A DNA stretch of 64,000 nucleotides from Anas platyrhynchos (lineage: Eukaryota > Chordata > Aves > Anseriformes > Anatidae). The DNA is taken from the NCBI RefSeq assembly GCF_047663525.1, contig NC_092594.1:38630001-38694000 (forward strand), in the 5' to 3' direction. Positions 40,901 through 50,375 of the stretch are shown here, in pieces. The notes under the pieces are model-generated. The model made no database searches, had not been told where the DNA came from, and saw only the letters and a list, made by a program, of their open reading frames with translations. Each line of letters opens with the position of its first letter. Position 1 is the first letter of the stretch. The position numbers were made by a program, and so were the translations under genes.

Positions 40901-43900
40901 GCTGTGGCAGGTCTGCTGCCTGGGGGTGGACTCCTGCCTACTCCCAACCCACTTTCTCAGGTAGGCTTTCCAATTAAGACTGACGTGAAGGGAAACTGTT
41001 AAATATATTTTTAGATGCTGATTTAATTATTTTGTTTTTGTTGTGTTTCTTTGATGGGGTGGGGGGCAAATACACTGTGCTAATGCTGATTCATAGAGTG
41101 TACTAGCTTGTATACCTTGATGGATAGTGTTACAGCTTTCTGATACAATTTGTGGCAAAGCAGTAATCAGGTGCTAGGTGGAATTCTTCTGTTTCCCTAA
41201 TATGACACTTCTGGTGTTTCATAACTTCTGTGTTTGTATCTATTTGTTATCCCTCTTTCCTCCATTGTACACTTACTGACAAATTGGGCAAGGAGTAGAG
41301 ATCTTACAGATGGAAGTTTAAATTTGTGAAGTTTGAGAGAGTGATGTGCTGTGGGGAGAGAACTTCCATTAATACTCCAGCTTAAAGGGGGGAAAAATTG
41401 CAGTATGTATTTTCTCTATCTCACTACACAAAAATTCACGTGGAAGTTGAGCAGTAAGAGTAGTACAGTATGGAAGAATTCTGTCAAAGAACATAGCTTA
41501 CTACGAAAAAGAGAAAGTGCAAGAGTAAAATTAATAGGAGTTAGGCTTCATGAATTCTGCACTTTTCAGATTAAATCTTCGGCTTGTGCTTAGGACTTCA
41601 TATAGCTTCTGTTACTTCCGATTGCATTGCAGATGTACTTGCCACTGTTCAGAAACTCCTTTTAACCTTATGTAGAGGGAAAAGGCTGAAGTATAATTTT
41701 GAAACCTGAAGGTTATGGAAGAAGCTTGTTGCAGACAGCCCAACAATAATTTCTCTGACAGCTTTGTTGAATTGGTTGACAAATGACACTCAAAAGTGCC
41801 AGAGAAGACCAAAAGGAAGAAGTGAGAAGTAATGGGAGGGAGAGCAAGACCTCACAGCAACTGTGAACCGTTCGATTAGTCTAAGATCATGAGTTTTTGA
41901 GCAGGTCGGTTCCAGTCTGTGTTTTGGTCATCTTGCTTTAAATGGCCGAAAAATGCTGCTCTTTTATGAGGCTTCTAGATCCATGTCTTAAGGAATTCAG
42001 ACCCGTTCCCCCAGAAGCTTTTTAAACTCTTTGCCATTTTAAACCAAATTATAGAAAAATAAAGAAACATATAAGTGTCTTTTAACATAAAATATGTTAA
42101 TTTCAAATCCTGAACTGACTTAAATAGGAGGTAATTGGTTCAGAAACTTTTAATGAATTTTCATGGTAACTCTTGACAGAATTTCATTTTAAACTATTTC
42201 TTGGATGTATTGGAAGGTTTTACTTTTTTTGCCCCCCTACCTGCTGGGATGCAGTGGAAACACTCGTTTTAGAGTATTTATAGCAAGTATTCTTACTGAC
42301 CTTGCTATAAAGTTTTCTCTGGCTAGCTTCAAATCTCCATGCGTGTAATGCTTGTAAACCTTGAATTATCAGCCTTTTATCGATTTTTAATATGGTTTTG
42401 ACTAATTGCTGTCTTTGTTACAGATTGGTGCTGTTCCTTTAGCTGCTTTAGGAGCTCCTGCTCTTGATCCTGCCCTAGCTGCTCTTGGGCTTCCTGGAGC
42501 AAACTTAAACTCTCAGGTATGTCACACATTCTAAAACTGGCTTTATTGTCCCTAGCACGTCAATAGATGCGTTAAGATTCGTGATGCTTTTAGTGTTCAC
42601 CAGTGTATTAAATACCAACGTGAAGATCAGGAAGTACTGTATTTGGGTTTGAACGAGGGTGACATTGCTGGTAAGGCGCTGGTTGGACCAGATGGTCTTG
42701 GAGGTCTTTTCCAACCTTTATGATTCTGTGATTCTAAAACATCACCAAAGGCTTATATAAGAACCAAATACTGTACAGAGAGCATGTTCTGTGGATAAAC
42801 ATTGCATTAAATTATTAATGCTTCCTTAAGAAATCCTTCATTTAGCATTCTGTTTCTGCATGCCACACAAAACCAAATAATAGTGGCAATGAAATAAAAG
42901 AAGCAAAATAAACATTCGAATTGCAAATTAGAAAAACACACATTTGGAGTGATGAATCACTCTTTCTTTTTTTCTTTAGGCCTGTAGATTGTAAAGCTGT
43001 TTGGATTCAGCAAATCGCTGCCTCCATATAAATTAATTTATCGTGAACAAAACATTTTGCTTTGTTAATGTACCATTGGTTCGTGATGTTACCAGTAGTG
43101 ATAATACATGGATTTTCCTAAGAGCTATAAAATACATTTTGTAATTAAATTCTTAGAGTAAAGGAGCTTTTGCATATTTAGAAGTTGACATTGAAGACTT
43201 CCCATGGGCATGTGACTTAGTTCCCTAATGAGTTTGCTATTCTCTTGGAGTGACAGAGAAATAACTTGCAAATACCAGAACTATGTAGCAGTTTGCATTT
43301 TGAAGTGCCTTGGTACCACCCAGGAAAGGCTGTTTGGCTCCTTTGGGGGAAAAAGAAGTACTTAAGCATCCATGAAATGTAGTGGTCAGACCTTCATCCC
43401 CACCCTTGCCCCCATCCACAAGTTTTAAAATAGAGTGGTGTATCTTTCTGTTGGTAACTTATTGGGGGGTTGTTTTTTGTCCTCGTCCCCCTCTATTTTT
43501 CTTTCCATCTGTAGAGATTTTTGTATAGATACTGCTGGGATTTTTGTATAGCCACTGCTGAGGGTGGGGATAATCTTAAGCACATGCATCTTCCAACATG
43601 CTTTTAACTTTTTTTTTTTTTTCCCCACAGTCTCTTGCGGCAGATCAGCTACTAAAACTTATGAGCACAGTGGATCCAAAGTAAGCTTCAGTATTTACAG
43701 ATGTTTGTACAATACACTTAATCTTGGCAATTACATCTGTGATTCAATATCCAGTCTTTCGGAGAAACCTATTATCTTGGAAATCTGTTGTGGGTTCTAT
43801 TTTCTGTAGTAAGGGGAAGAGGGGTAGGAAACTAAGATTATTCAGCCTTGTATCTATGGAATAACACCAGTCCATCCCTGGAATTTCATTGTGTTAAAGA

Positions 43901-46900
43901 CAGAAATTTAGTTTCTTGTATGACATATTTGCTAGAGGGGCAAAACAAGCTATGGCCAAGAATATTCTAAAGTGAGCAACAGTTGTAAAAGACTAGAATA
44001 AGAATACATATGTTATGTTACAGCTGTCAGAAGGTAATAAAAGATAGCAGATCTACTTACTTTATAGAAGGAGCAAATAACAATAAACACATGTCTTTGC
44101 TAGTTTTTATTTAACTTTATAGAAAAGCAACAATTTTGTCCAAAACGTTATAACATGTGAAGAGCAAGTAGGGAAGCACTGTTCTTGTATTAAGTCAAAG
44201 CCATCTGATCTATAGCGGTGGATAAAGCTCGATGTGTTCTACCTTCATTTTTAATTTTATTCCAGTATATTATTCTCTTTTAAATTGACATTTCTGTAAG
44301 TAGAGAACGTACAACTAATTGAACAAACTAGTTATCAAGGGTAATATATTAAATAATATCAGCCAGAGGTATGTTGGGTATGCCTGATTGTCTTTAAAAC
44401 TACCATGTAGAGCAGAATGTATGAAATTTAATTTTCATCACTGTTTGCGGGGTTCTCAGTATGGCTTATAGAGTGGAAGCTGACTTTCTAGTGTGTAATG
44501 TATTGTTTCCTGTGGAGCTGCTCTTTCAGGTGATGAAAATTGAAATTGCATTATACAAAAACGTACTGAAAAGTGTCGTTAGAAACTTGCCTATGCAAGA
44601 CGATGTGAACTTCCCTACTATTTAGAGCTTACTAGAATTCTAAAGCCACATGTGCTAGTATTTTATACAACTGTTGTCACTACAGGCTTCATTCTGGACT
44701 TTTTCATCATAAACTTCTCTGTTATCTGAGTGATGCCAAAATGCAAACAGGTTCTGGTTCACTTGGATCAGTCATTTTGGATAGGCTATAAACTGACAAT
44801 GGAGGATTGTGGTTTTTGGATTCTGACGTACTGAATAGATAAAATTCTGTTTTTCTCTTCCAGGTTGAACCATGTAGCTGCAGGTCTTGTTTCGCCAAGT
44901 CTGAAATCAGATACCTCCAGTAAAGAAATAGAAGAAGCAATGAAAAGAGTACGAGAAGCACAGTCATTAATTTCTGCTGCTATAGAGCCAGGTAATTTTA
45001 AATCATGGAATTTTCAATTCAAGGTTTTTTTCCCACATAGTGTATGGCAAAAAGTAATGGTCAGCACAATATTGGCTTAATGCTTTCATGATCTATGGTG
45101 ACTGAATTGATAGTTCACAAGTGTTTAATTGTGCTACAGTGTTAATGCTGCAAGTGTCCCGCAGAATGATGCAGGAAATCTGTTTGTTTTCCAAAATTGA
45201 CTTGATTTGAAGATAGCAAAACGCTTGAGCTTCACCTGTTTGAAGCTCATATCGCCATCTCTGAGACTTCATTGGAAACAGCAAGAGACTTAACTTTGAC
45301 ATCCTTGATAAGTTTGTTCATGGCAATGTTTTCCTTTAATTCCTGAGCTGTAGAAGTTAGTAAATATTTTTCTATTTTGTAGTTTTCTAGTTTTTGATTA
45401 CTAAAATAATGTTAGCATCTCTTTAACTATAGTTTTCCTTTCCAACTCCAGATAAAAAAGATGAAAAACGAAGGCATTCAAGGTCAAGATCACGCTCGAG
45501 GAGGAGGAGGACACCTTCTTCATCTAGACACAGGTAGTTACTGCATTTACTTAAAAACACAAACAAAAAAACCAGAACAATTTCTTCAGAATTACTGCTT
45601 CAAAGTGATGCTGGACTCATGGAGGCTGACAAAAAAAAAAAAAAAAAAAAGAATGCAAATGTTCTAAAGAAACTACGACCATGGTTTGGCTTGAATATAG
45701 TGTGAGGTGAAGGCCTATTCTTGTCTTTATAGGAAAGTTGAGAGGGTAATGCTAGCAAAAATATCTCAAAAATACCTTAAGCCACTGCAGCAAGAACTTA
45801 GGAACAGTAAGAATGGGACATCTTCTGACAGGGCTTCCTTTTCTAGGAGTGTTTGGACTGTTATTTAATAACTTACAGTTTCTTGTTTCAGATAGGAAAT
45901 GGCATAAAGCCTTGATTTTTACATAGGTCTTACTGCTATCAACACTTAAGCTACCATAGGCAGTCCATTTTGCACTAGTTCCTTAAACCTCTTTACTTTC
46001 TTCAATCTCTTTCCAGTGTGCCTATGTAATTATAATTTGTCTTAGAAGGAAGTACTGAGAAATTTCTGTGAGCATGATTATTGATGTACATTGAACGTTT
46101 ATCTGTGAGCTGCTTGTTTCTAGTATGTGCAGCAATTCAGCGTGGTGGAAGTTACCCAAGTCAAAAATCAAAACCTAGGTCTGTGTGGGTATCCTGACTA
46201 AAGATCTTAATACTGACCTACCTAAACAAATGCATTGTTGGCTTGTCACCTCCAATTAAGCAGTCCATGCTAGCCGTCCGTGCAAAGCCATTTTAACTAT
46301 GTCCCTCTCATTTGTAGTTCTTTGCTATTTGTATATTCTGTAATTGACCCTTATTTGGTTTTAGCATTTTAAAATTGTTCTTCACATTTCAATGCGACTT
46401 GCCATTTTTTCTCTACTATAGGACTGTTATTTTTTCACAATGAGTGTAGTAAGAGAGCTGACTAAAGCATCATTTTTTCTTTCATGTCTAGCATTTGTGC
46501 ACTCCCTTTTTTCTGTTTCCTCAGTGGACTGAATATGACACCTTGGCTTGGTTTTCTGTACTCTTTATTCTGTTTTCTGTATCATTGCACTGCAATACTG
46601 TCAGTATTGAGATGATGAATTCTGAATAGTATATCAGCATTTCGTGTGTTTAACTCACATGTCCAATGTATTATTGGTAGACGGTCAAGAAGCAGATCAA
46701 GGAGAAGGTCCCATTCAAAATCGAGAAGCCGGAGGCGATCTAAAAGTCCAAGGCGAAGAAGGTCTCATTCCAGAGAGAGAAGCAGAAGATCTAGGAGCAC
46801 ATCCAAAACCAGGTAATCCTTCACTAAACTTACTGTATTTTCTAGAAATTAATTTAAATCCTGGTGTTTAATTAAAAAAAAAAAATCCGGGGAAAAATGA

Positions 46901-49215
46901 ACAAACAGCTCTTTAATAGCAATCTCTTGTTGCATCTTTTTAGTTTGTCCTACACATGTGCAGTTAGTCATAAAACGAGGTAACGTGCTTTTCCTAGGAG
47001 TCAACAGTTGCAGCATGCATTAGCTGAATCATGCTTTAGCTATCGTTAGAAAACAGGAAATGTAGGTATCTAGACTTGAAGAGTTTGTGTTGTTCATGCA
47101 CAGTAGTTATAAAAGAGCTCTTCTTTTATTTCTCCATAAATGTCATCTTTCTTCTTTTCCATTAACATAATATAACTGGCCCAGAAATAAAAGAAATAAT
47201 TATGCTATCCAATGTAACTGTCATGTCTTCATTCACTTTCTGATATAGCAGTAGTAGTGAATACATGAATAGTCTGAAAATGACTTAAAACGTGTATTTT
47301 ACTAAAAGGGATAAAAAGAAAGAAGAGAAAGAGAAGAAGCGTTCTAAAACTCCTCCCAAGAGCTACAGCACAACTAGACGATCTAGAAGCACAAGCAGGT
47401 ATGGTAACTTGAAAAATTTCTGTAGTCTCTATTTCCAGTGTGCTTTATCCACTTCATAGAAGGAACATTCTTGTATTTAATAGGATGATGATTGATGCAG
47501 ATATATTGGATGCATGCGCATGTGCTTGTACAAGTGCATATGTACTCTCTACACCTGTGTCTCTAAGATTATTTTTTTTCCTGTAATTTTCTGGAGGTAT
47601 CATTTGGGCTTAGAATAGTTTCTCTTTGACCCCAAAGCACAGTACTCCTTGCTCTGTATCACTTTTAAACTATTTCCTGGCTTCTGGAATATATACTGGC
47701 ATGATGTATAGTCGTGTTCTTTTTGAAAGTGGCTTTGAAAATCTACTTAGTGTAGTAACAAGAACAAATTGTTTTGTGTCTGTTATGGATAAATTAAGAG
47801 TCAGCATCCCTAGAAGAGTTGAAACTGTTCATTTATTCATTAAGGTGGTGGTAGAATAGAAAACAGTTTACTCTGCTGATCAGCAACTGCAGGGGTTCTG
47901 CAGTACTGCTAATAGTAAATATCAATTTACATTTATAATCCATATTTATTACATTTTGACCAGTACTAACTGTGGAGCCATGGATGCATTTGTAGCTTAA
48001 AAAAATAAAAAATAAAAAGGAAAAAAAAAGAAAGGCTTTAATCTCTGTTCCTTACAGAGAAAGACGACGTAGAAGAAGCAGGAGTGGAACACGGTCACCT
48101 AAAAAACCCAGGTCTCCTAAAAGGAAAATGTCCCGGTCCCCATCTCCAAGAAGGTCAGTACCAACTGGCTACAAAAAGCTGGTGGAAAATTCTGAACCTG
48201 AACTTACAGTAAAGATCACAGTGGGGTCAGCTCGCAGGTGGTTTGTTTGGCATGTTTCTTCTACCTAGGCCGTGGGTTGACTTCTTAAGAGAGAGTGGAT
48301 CTCTGCTGCCTGCTTCCTTTTGTCATAATTTAATTGGCTTCAAGCATAGAGCTTGTTAGTACCAAGAGTTCCAAAATGAGGTATTCTAGGGGTGAGGAGT
48401 AAGAGACATCCCGAGTTCCTGGCCTATTTGGCTCTATACAGTACTGGTCAATTAAATTCTATGTGGCCTAGCCATATTATGATCATTTTTCCCTAAATGT
48501 GGAAGTTGCGGTTCTCCTTAAACCGCTATAATGTTGCTATTCTTAACAAAAACATTTATTAGGCTTCACTTTGCAGTGTTTGTTTTTGATCTGGAGCCAA
48601 GAAATCAGCATGTTTGGTTATTTTCTGAAAGCAAATGGTGCATCTTAGTTGCACATGACTCTTTCTCCGTTTAGATTTTTAAAAAACAGTGGGTAACAGT
48701 CTGGATGTAATTTGTGTTCTATTTATGGAATGGTGTGACTGTGATTTTCATTCTTCTTAAACATTATAGGCATAAAAAGGAAAAAAAGAAGGATAAAGAC
48801 AAAGAGAGAAGTAGAGATGAGAGGGAACGATCAACCAGCAAGAAAAAAAAAAGCAAAGACAAAGAGAAGGATCGAGAACGAAAATCCGAAAGTGATAAAG
48901 ATGTGAAAGTATGTTTTAAAAACCTGTTTATTCACCACCTTTACTGTAGCATTAACCTTAAACCCTCAGGGGCTTTGAAAGCAAATTGTAACTTTTATTT
49001 TTTTTATCTCGGCGAAGCAGGTCACAAGGGATTATGATGAAGAAGAACAAGGATATGACAGTGAGAAGGAGAAAAAGGAAGAAAAGAAAATGGCAGATTC
49101 TTCTTCTCCTAAAGTGAAGGAGTCTGCAGCAGATAAAGGAAGCGGAGATTCATCAAGGGAGTCCAAAGTAAATGGGGATGATCATCACGAAGAAGACATG
49201 GATATGAGTGACTGA
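31825..49215 (+). CDS. SRSF11: SRSF11, complete SR-type splicing factor (12 coding exons)
   Basis: Twelve exons join to 1,380 nt, 459 residues plus stop. The start ATG at 31825 opens MASSSGTDVIQVTNV, ten bases into the exon after a strong acceptor; the stop TGA ends at 49215. An RRM fills residues about 9-87, with RNP2-like VIQVTNV (9-15) and RNP1-like SRVCFVKF (51-58). An Ala/Leu/Pro/Gly-rich linker follows (88-155, LLPGGGLLPTPNP). A helical SSKEIEEAMKRVREAQSL segment lies near 190-207. The RS domain is about 220-348, dense in RS and SR pairs. A Lys/Asp/Glu-rich region (349-394) and an acidic tail ending EEDMDMSD complete it. SRSF11 (p54) is known as a nuclear spliceosome-associated SR protein that promotes exon recognition and also lies near telomerase RNA. 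The human protein is longer (about 484) mainly through a glycine-rich N-terminus that is absent here. Confidence 0.96.
31953..36739 (+). other. SRSF11: SRSF11 intron after coding exon 1
   Basis: A 4.8 kb intron. The first 200 bases are still part of the CpG island. A local GC-rich pocket at 33650-33800 carries a CTCF-like motif. Otherwise it is single-copy, with short A or T runs such as that at 34398-34411. No extra exon is recognised. Confidence 0.7.
33761..33775 (+). promoter_or_regulatory. CTCF-like motif in SRSF11 intron
   Basis: CGCCAGGGGGCAGTG closely matches the CTCF core consensus (CCASCAGGGGGCRCT type). It stands in a GC-rich pocket within an otherwise AT-rich intron. Confidence 0.5.
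36740..36873 (+). CDS. SRSF11: SRSF11 coding exon 2
   Basis: Encodes residues 43-87, the second half of the RRM (SSRVCFVKFHDPDSAVVAQ to LIVVPYAE). The donor is G|GTTTGT. Confidence 0.95.
36874..40850 (+). other. SRSF11: SRSF11 intron 2 (between coding exons 2 and 3)
   Basis: A 4.0 kb AT-rich intron. It holds a candidate cassette exon at 40438-40554 and a weaker one at 39687-39797, both with early in-frame stops, and a very AT-rich low-repeat block near 39200-39500. A short CA repeat lies at 40207-40219. Confidence 0.7.
40438..40554 (+). other. SRSF11: Candidate SRSF11 poison exon
   Basis: A good acceptor (T-rich tract then TTTATAG) precedes 117 bases that end in ACAG|GTGATG. If spliced after coding exon 2, the frame runs EVKQPTRVVVHKTAFES and then hits TGA at 40485-40487, so the transcript would be open to nonsense-mediated decay. 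SR-protein genes commonly carry such exons in conserved introns. It is inferred from splice signals only; an earlier donor near 40522 (TTAC|GTTTGG) is also possible. Confidence 0.5.
40851..40960 (+). CDS. SRSF11: SRSF11 coding exon 3
   Basis: Encodes residues 88-124 (VIPDETKALSLLAPANAVAG to PTPNPLSQ). Confidence 0.95.
42424..42516 (+). CDS. SRSF11: SRSF11 coding exon 4
   Basis: Encodes residues 125-155 (IGAVPLAALGAPALDPALAA to GANLNSQ), 93 bp with phase 0 at both ends. Confidence 0.95.
42640..42735 (+). mobile_element. CR1 LINE 3' end
   Basis: Contains GGTTGGACCAGATGGTCTTG, GAGGTCTTTTCCAACC and the TGATTCTGTGATTCT tail. It lies about 120 bases after the donor of SRSF11 coding exon 4. The left border is approximate. 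Confidence 0.85.
43631..43680 (+). CDS. SRSF11: SRSF11 coding exon 5 (50 bp)
   Basis: Encodes residues 156-171 (SLAADQLLKLMSTVDP) plus two bases of K172. It follows a long T tract and CCCCACAG. Confidence 0.95.
44864..44991 (+). CDS. SRSF11: SRSF11 coding exon 6
   Basis: Encodes residues 172-214 (LNHVAAGLVSPSLKSD, SSKEIEEAMKRVREAQ, ISAAIEP), a conserved probably helical segment before the RS domain. Confidence 0.95.
45452..45533 (+). CDS. SRSF11: SRSF11 coding exon 7, start of RS domain
   Basis: Encodes residues 215-241 (DKKDEKRRHSRSRSRSRRRR, then TPSSSRH) and ends two bases into an Arg codon. Confidence 0.95.
45631..45650 (+). repeat. Poly-A tract
   Basis: Exactly 20 A about 100 bases after SRSF11 coding exon 7. 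Confidence 0.85.
46681..46812 (+). CDS. SRSF11: SRSF11 coding exon 8, RS domain
   Basis: Encodes residues 242-285 (RRSRSRSRRRSHSKSRSRRR and more). It is 132 bp, phase 2 at both ends. Confidence 0.95.
47309..47398 (+). CDS. SRSF11: SRSF11 coding exon 9
   Basis: Encodes residues 286-315 (DKKKEEKEKKRSKTPPKSYS). It is 90 bp, phase 2 at both ends. The acceptor (TTTTACTAAAAG) has a weak pyrimidine tract. Confidence 0.93.
48058..48153 (+). CDS. SRSF11: SRSF11 coding exon 10
   Basis: Encodes residues 316-347 (ERRRRRSRSGTRSPKKPRSP to SPSPR). It is 96 bp, phase 2 at both ends. Confidence 0.95.
48770..48908 (+). CDS. SRSF11: SRSF11 coding exon 11
   Basis: Encodes residues 348-394, a Lys/Asp/Glu/Arg-rich segment (HKKEKKKDKDKERSRDERER and SDKDVK). 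Confidence 0.95.
49018..49215 (+). CDS. SRSF11: SRSF11 coding exon 12 (terminal)
   Basis: Encodes residues 395-459 (QVTRDYDEEEQGYDSEKEKK to DHHEEDMDMSD) and the stop. The acceptor is a tandem GAAG/CAG, so the first residue Q is optional; the start given uses the upstream AG. Confidence 0.94.
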   Translation, partial: QVTRDYDEEEQGYDSEKEKKEEKKMADSSSPKVKESAADKGSGDSSRESKVNGDDHHEEDMDMSD

Positions 49216-50146
49216 ATTTTGCCTTTGCAGTCAACACAGCTGCAGACGTGCATCAGTGTCATTCCTGTGTGATTCTTTTATGCTGTACTTGTTAATCCTA
49301 AATCTAGATGTATACAGCTCTAAGCTATATATGGTTTGTAAAGCTCCTGATACTAACTCCCATCAAAAGCTTTATAGAAAGGTAACCATTCTTGTTCCGG
49401 ACGAAAGGGATTGCGTATCCAAGCAATCTTTACTAACTCGGTGATGCTTCAAGCAAAAGCAAAAAGCTGCATGCATCTACAGCAGGCATGGACTGTTTGT
49501 TGTATGACCTCCTTTAGTAAATCAGCTCACTTATGATAGTGTTTCTAGAATTTGATTCATTGCAGTAATAGAGCAGTATAGGGAATGCACTGACTGCATG
49601 TTGATTGTGGCAGAAACATCCTAAATGTTCTAAAATCTTACAACATATGGTGGATCTACTTAAGGGTCTTAAGTGTGACTACACAGAAAATGACAGTACA
49701 TCTGAAAATAACCATTCTGATATAGGTAGGGTTTTTTGTTTTGTTTTTAAGCCATACAGCTGGGCTTTTTTGTTCGTTTTGTTTTGTTTTTTTTTTTTTC
49801 TTTTTCCGGTGGATTTTGTTTGGCTTTGACAAAGTTAAAATGCACTGACCTTTTTGAGGACTTATTTTAATCTGTCAGTTCAAATCCATCCCAGGCAGCA
49901 AAAAGTGACAAGTTGTAATGGTTCTTAGCTTCTCATCTTGGGCCTTGGGAGTGAAAGTCTCTGCTTGAACTGTACCCGGTGATTAAAGGTTGATTTGTGC
50001 AGTTTTCATAATCCAGGTTGTTTTATTTGTTAATGAGCTAGACGTATTGCAAAAAGGTAGTGCATTTTAAAATTGATCTTTGTATGCTTTTAAAAGCAAG
50101 TCTACTTGATAATGTACTTTCTACTTGATCTCAAGTTGTATAAACT

Positions 50147-50152
50147 AATAAA
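50147..50152 (+). terminator. SRSF11 candidate poly(A) signal 1
   Basis: AATAAA followed within 10 bases by TTTGTGTT, a fair GU-rich downstream element. Confidence 0.5.
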
Positions 50153-50349
50153 TTTGTGTTACTGTCACTGCAGTAGTAATCTTATGCACACAGTGATTCC
50201 ATGTTATATGCAAAGTAGGTAGGCAAGCTGTTTTCTTAGTTACAGAAGTTCAAGAGCTTTTACTTTTGTGCAGGTAAAAAGACAAAAGTAGGCTACAGTC
50301 TGTGCCATGTTGATGTACAGTTTCTGAAATTGTTTTACAAACCTTTGAT

Positions 50350-50355
50350 AATAAA
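50350..50355 (+). terminator. SRSF11 candidate poly(A) signal 2
   Basis: AATAAA in AT-rich sequence about 1.13 kb after the stop. Confidence 0.45.
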
Positions 50356-50375
50356 ACCCGTAAACTTATATTCCT

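Larger units (their letters stand above)
40961..49017 (+). other. SRSF11: SRSF11 introns 3-11, content
   Basis: These introns range from 109 bp (48909-49017) to 1.5 kb and are mostly AT-rich single-copy sequence. No snoRNA, microRNA hairpin or extra exon is recognised with confidence. The CR1 and poly-A pieces are listed separately. Confidence 0.65.
49216..50375 (+). other. SRSF11: SRSF11 3' UTR
   Basis: AT-rich sequence follows the stop. AATAAA signals at 50147-50152 and 50350-50355 give a 3' UTR of about 0.95-1.15 kb. Further signals at 50600-50605 and in the 50.8-51.2 kb region could extend it. A T-rich run lies at 49780-49805. Confidence 0.6.

Noticed and set aside
46644-46871. Open frame through SRSF11 coding exon 8 in another phase
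   Set aside because: It reads the RS exon out of frame and runs into the intron; the RS frame joins correctly to both neighbours.
48714-49037. Single open frame covering coding exon 11 and the next intron
   Set aside because: It contains the true exon but also intronic sequence; the 109-bp intron has clear GT and AG ends and joins to the conserved last exon.
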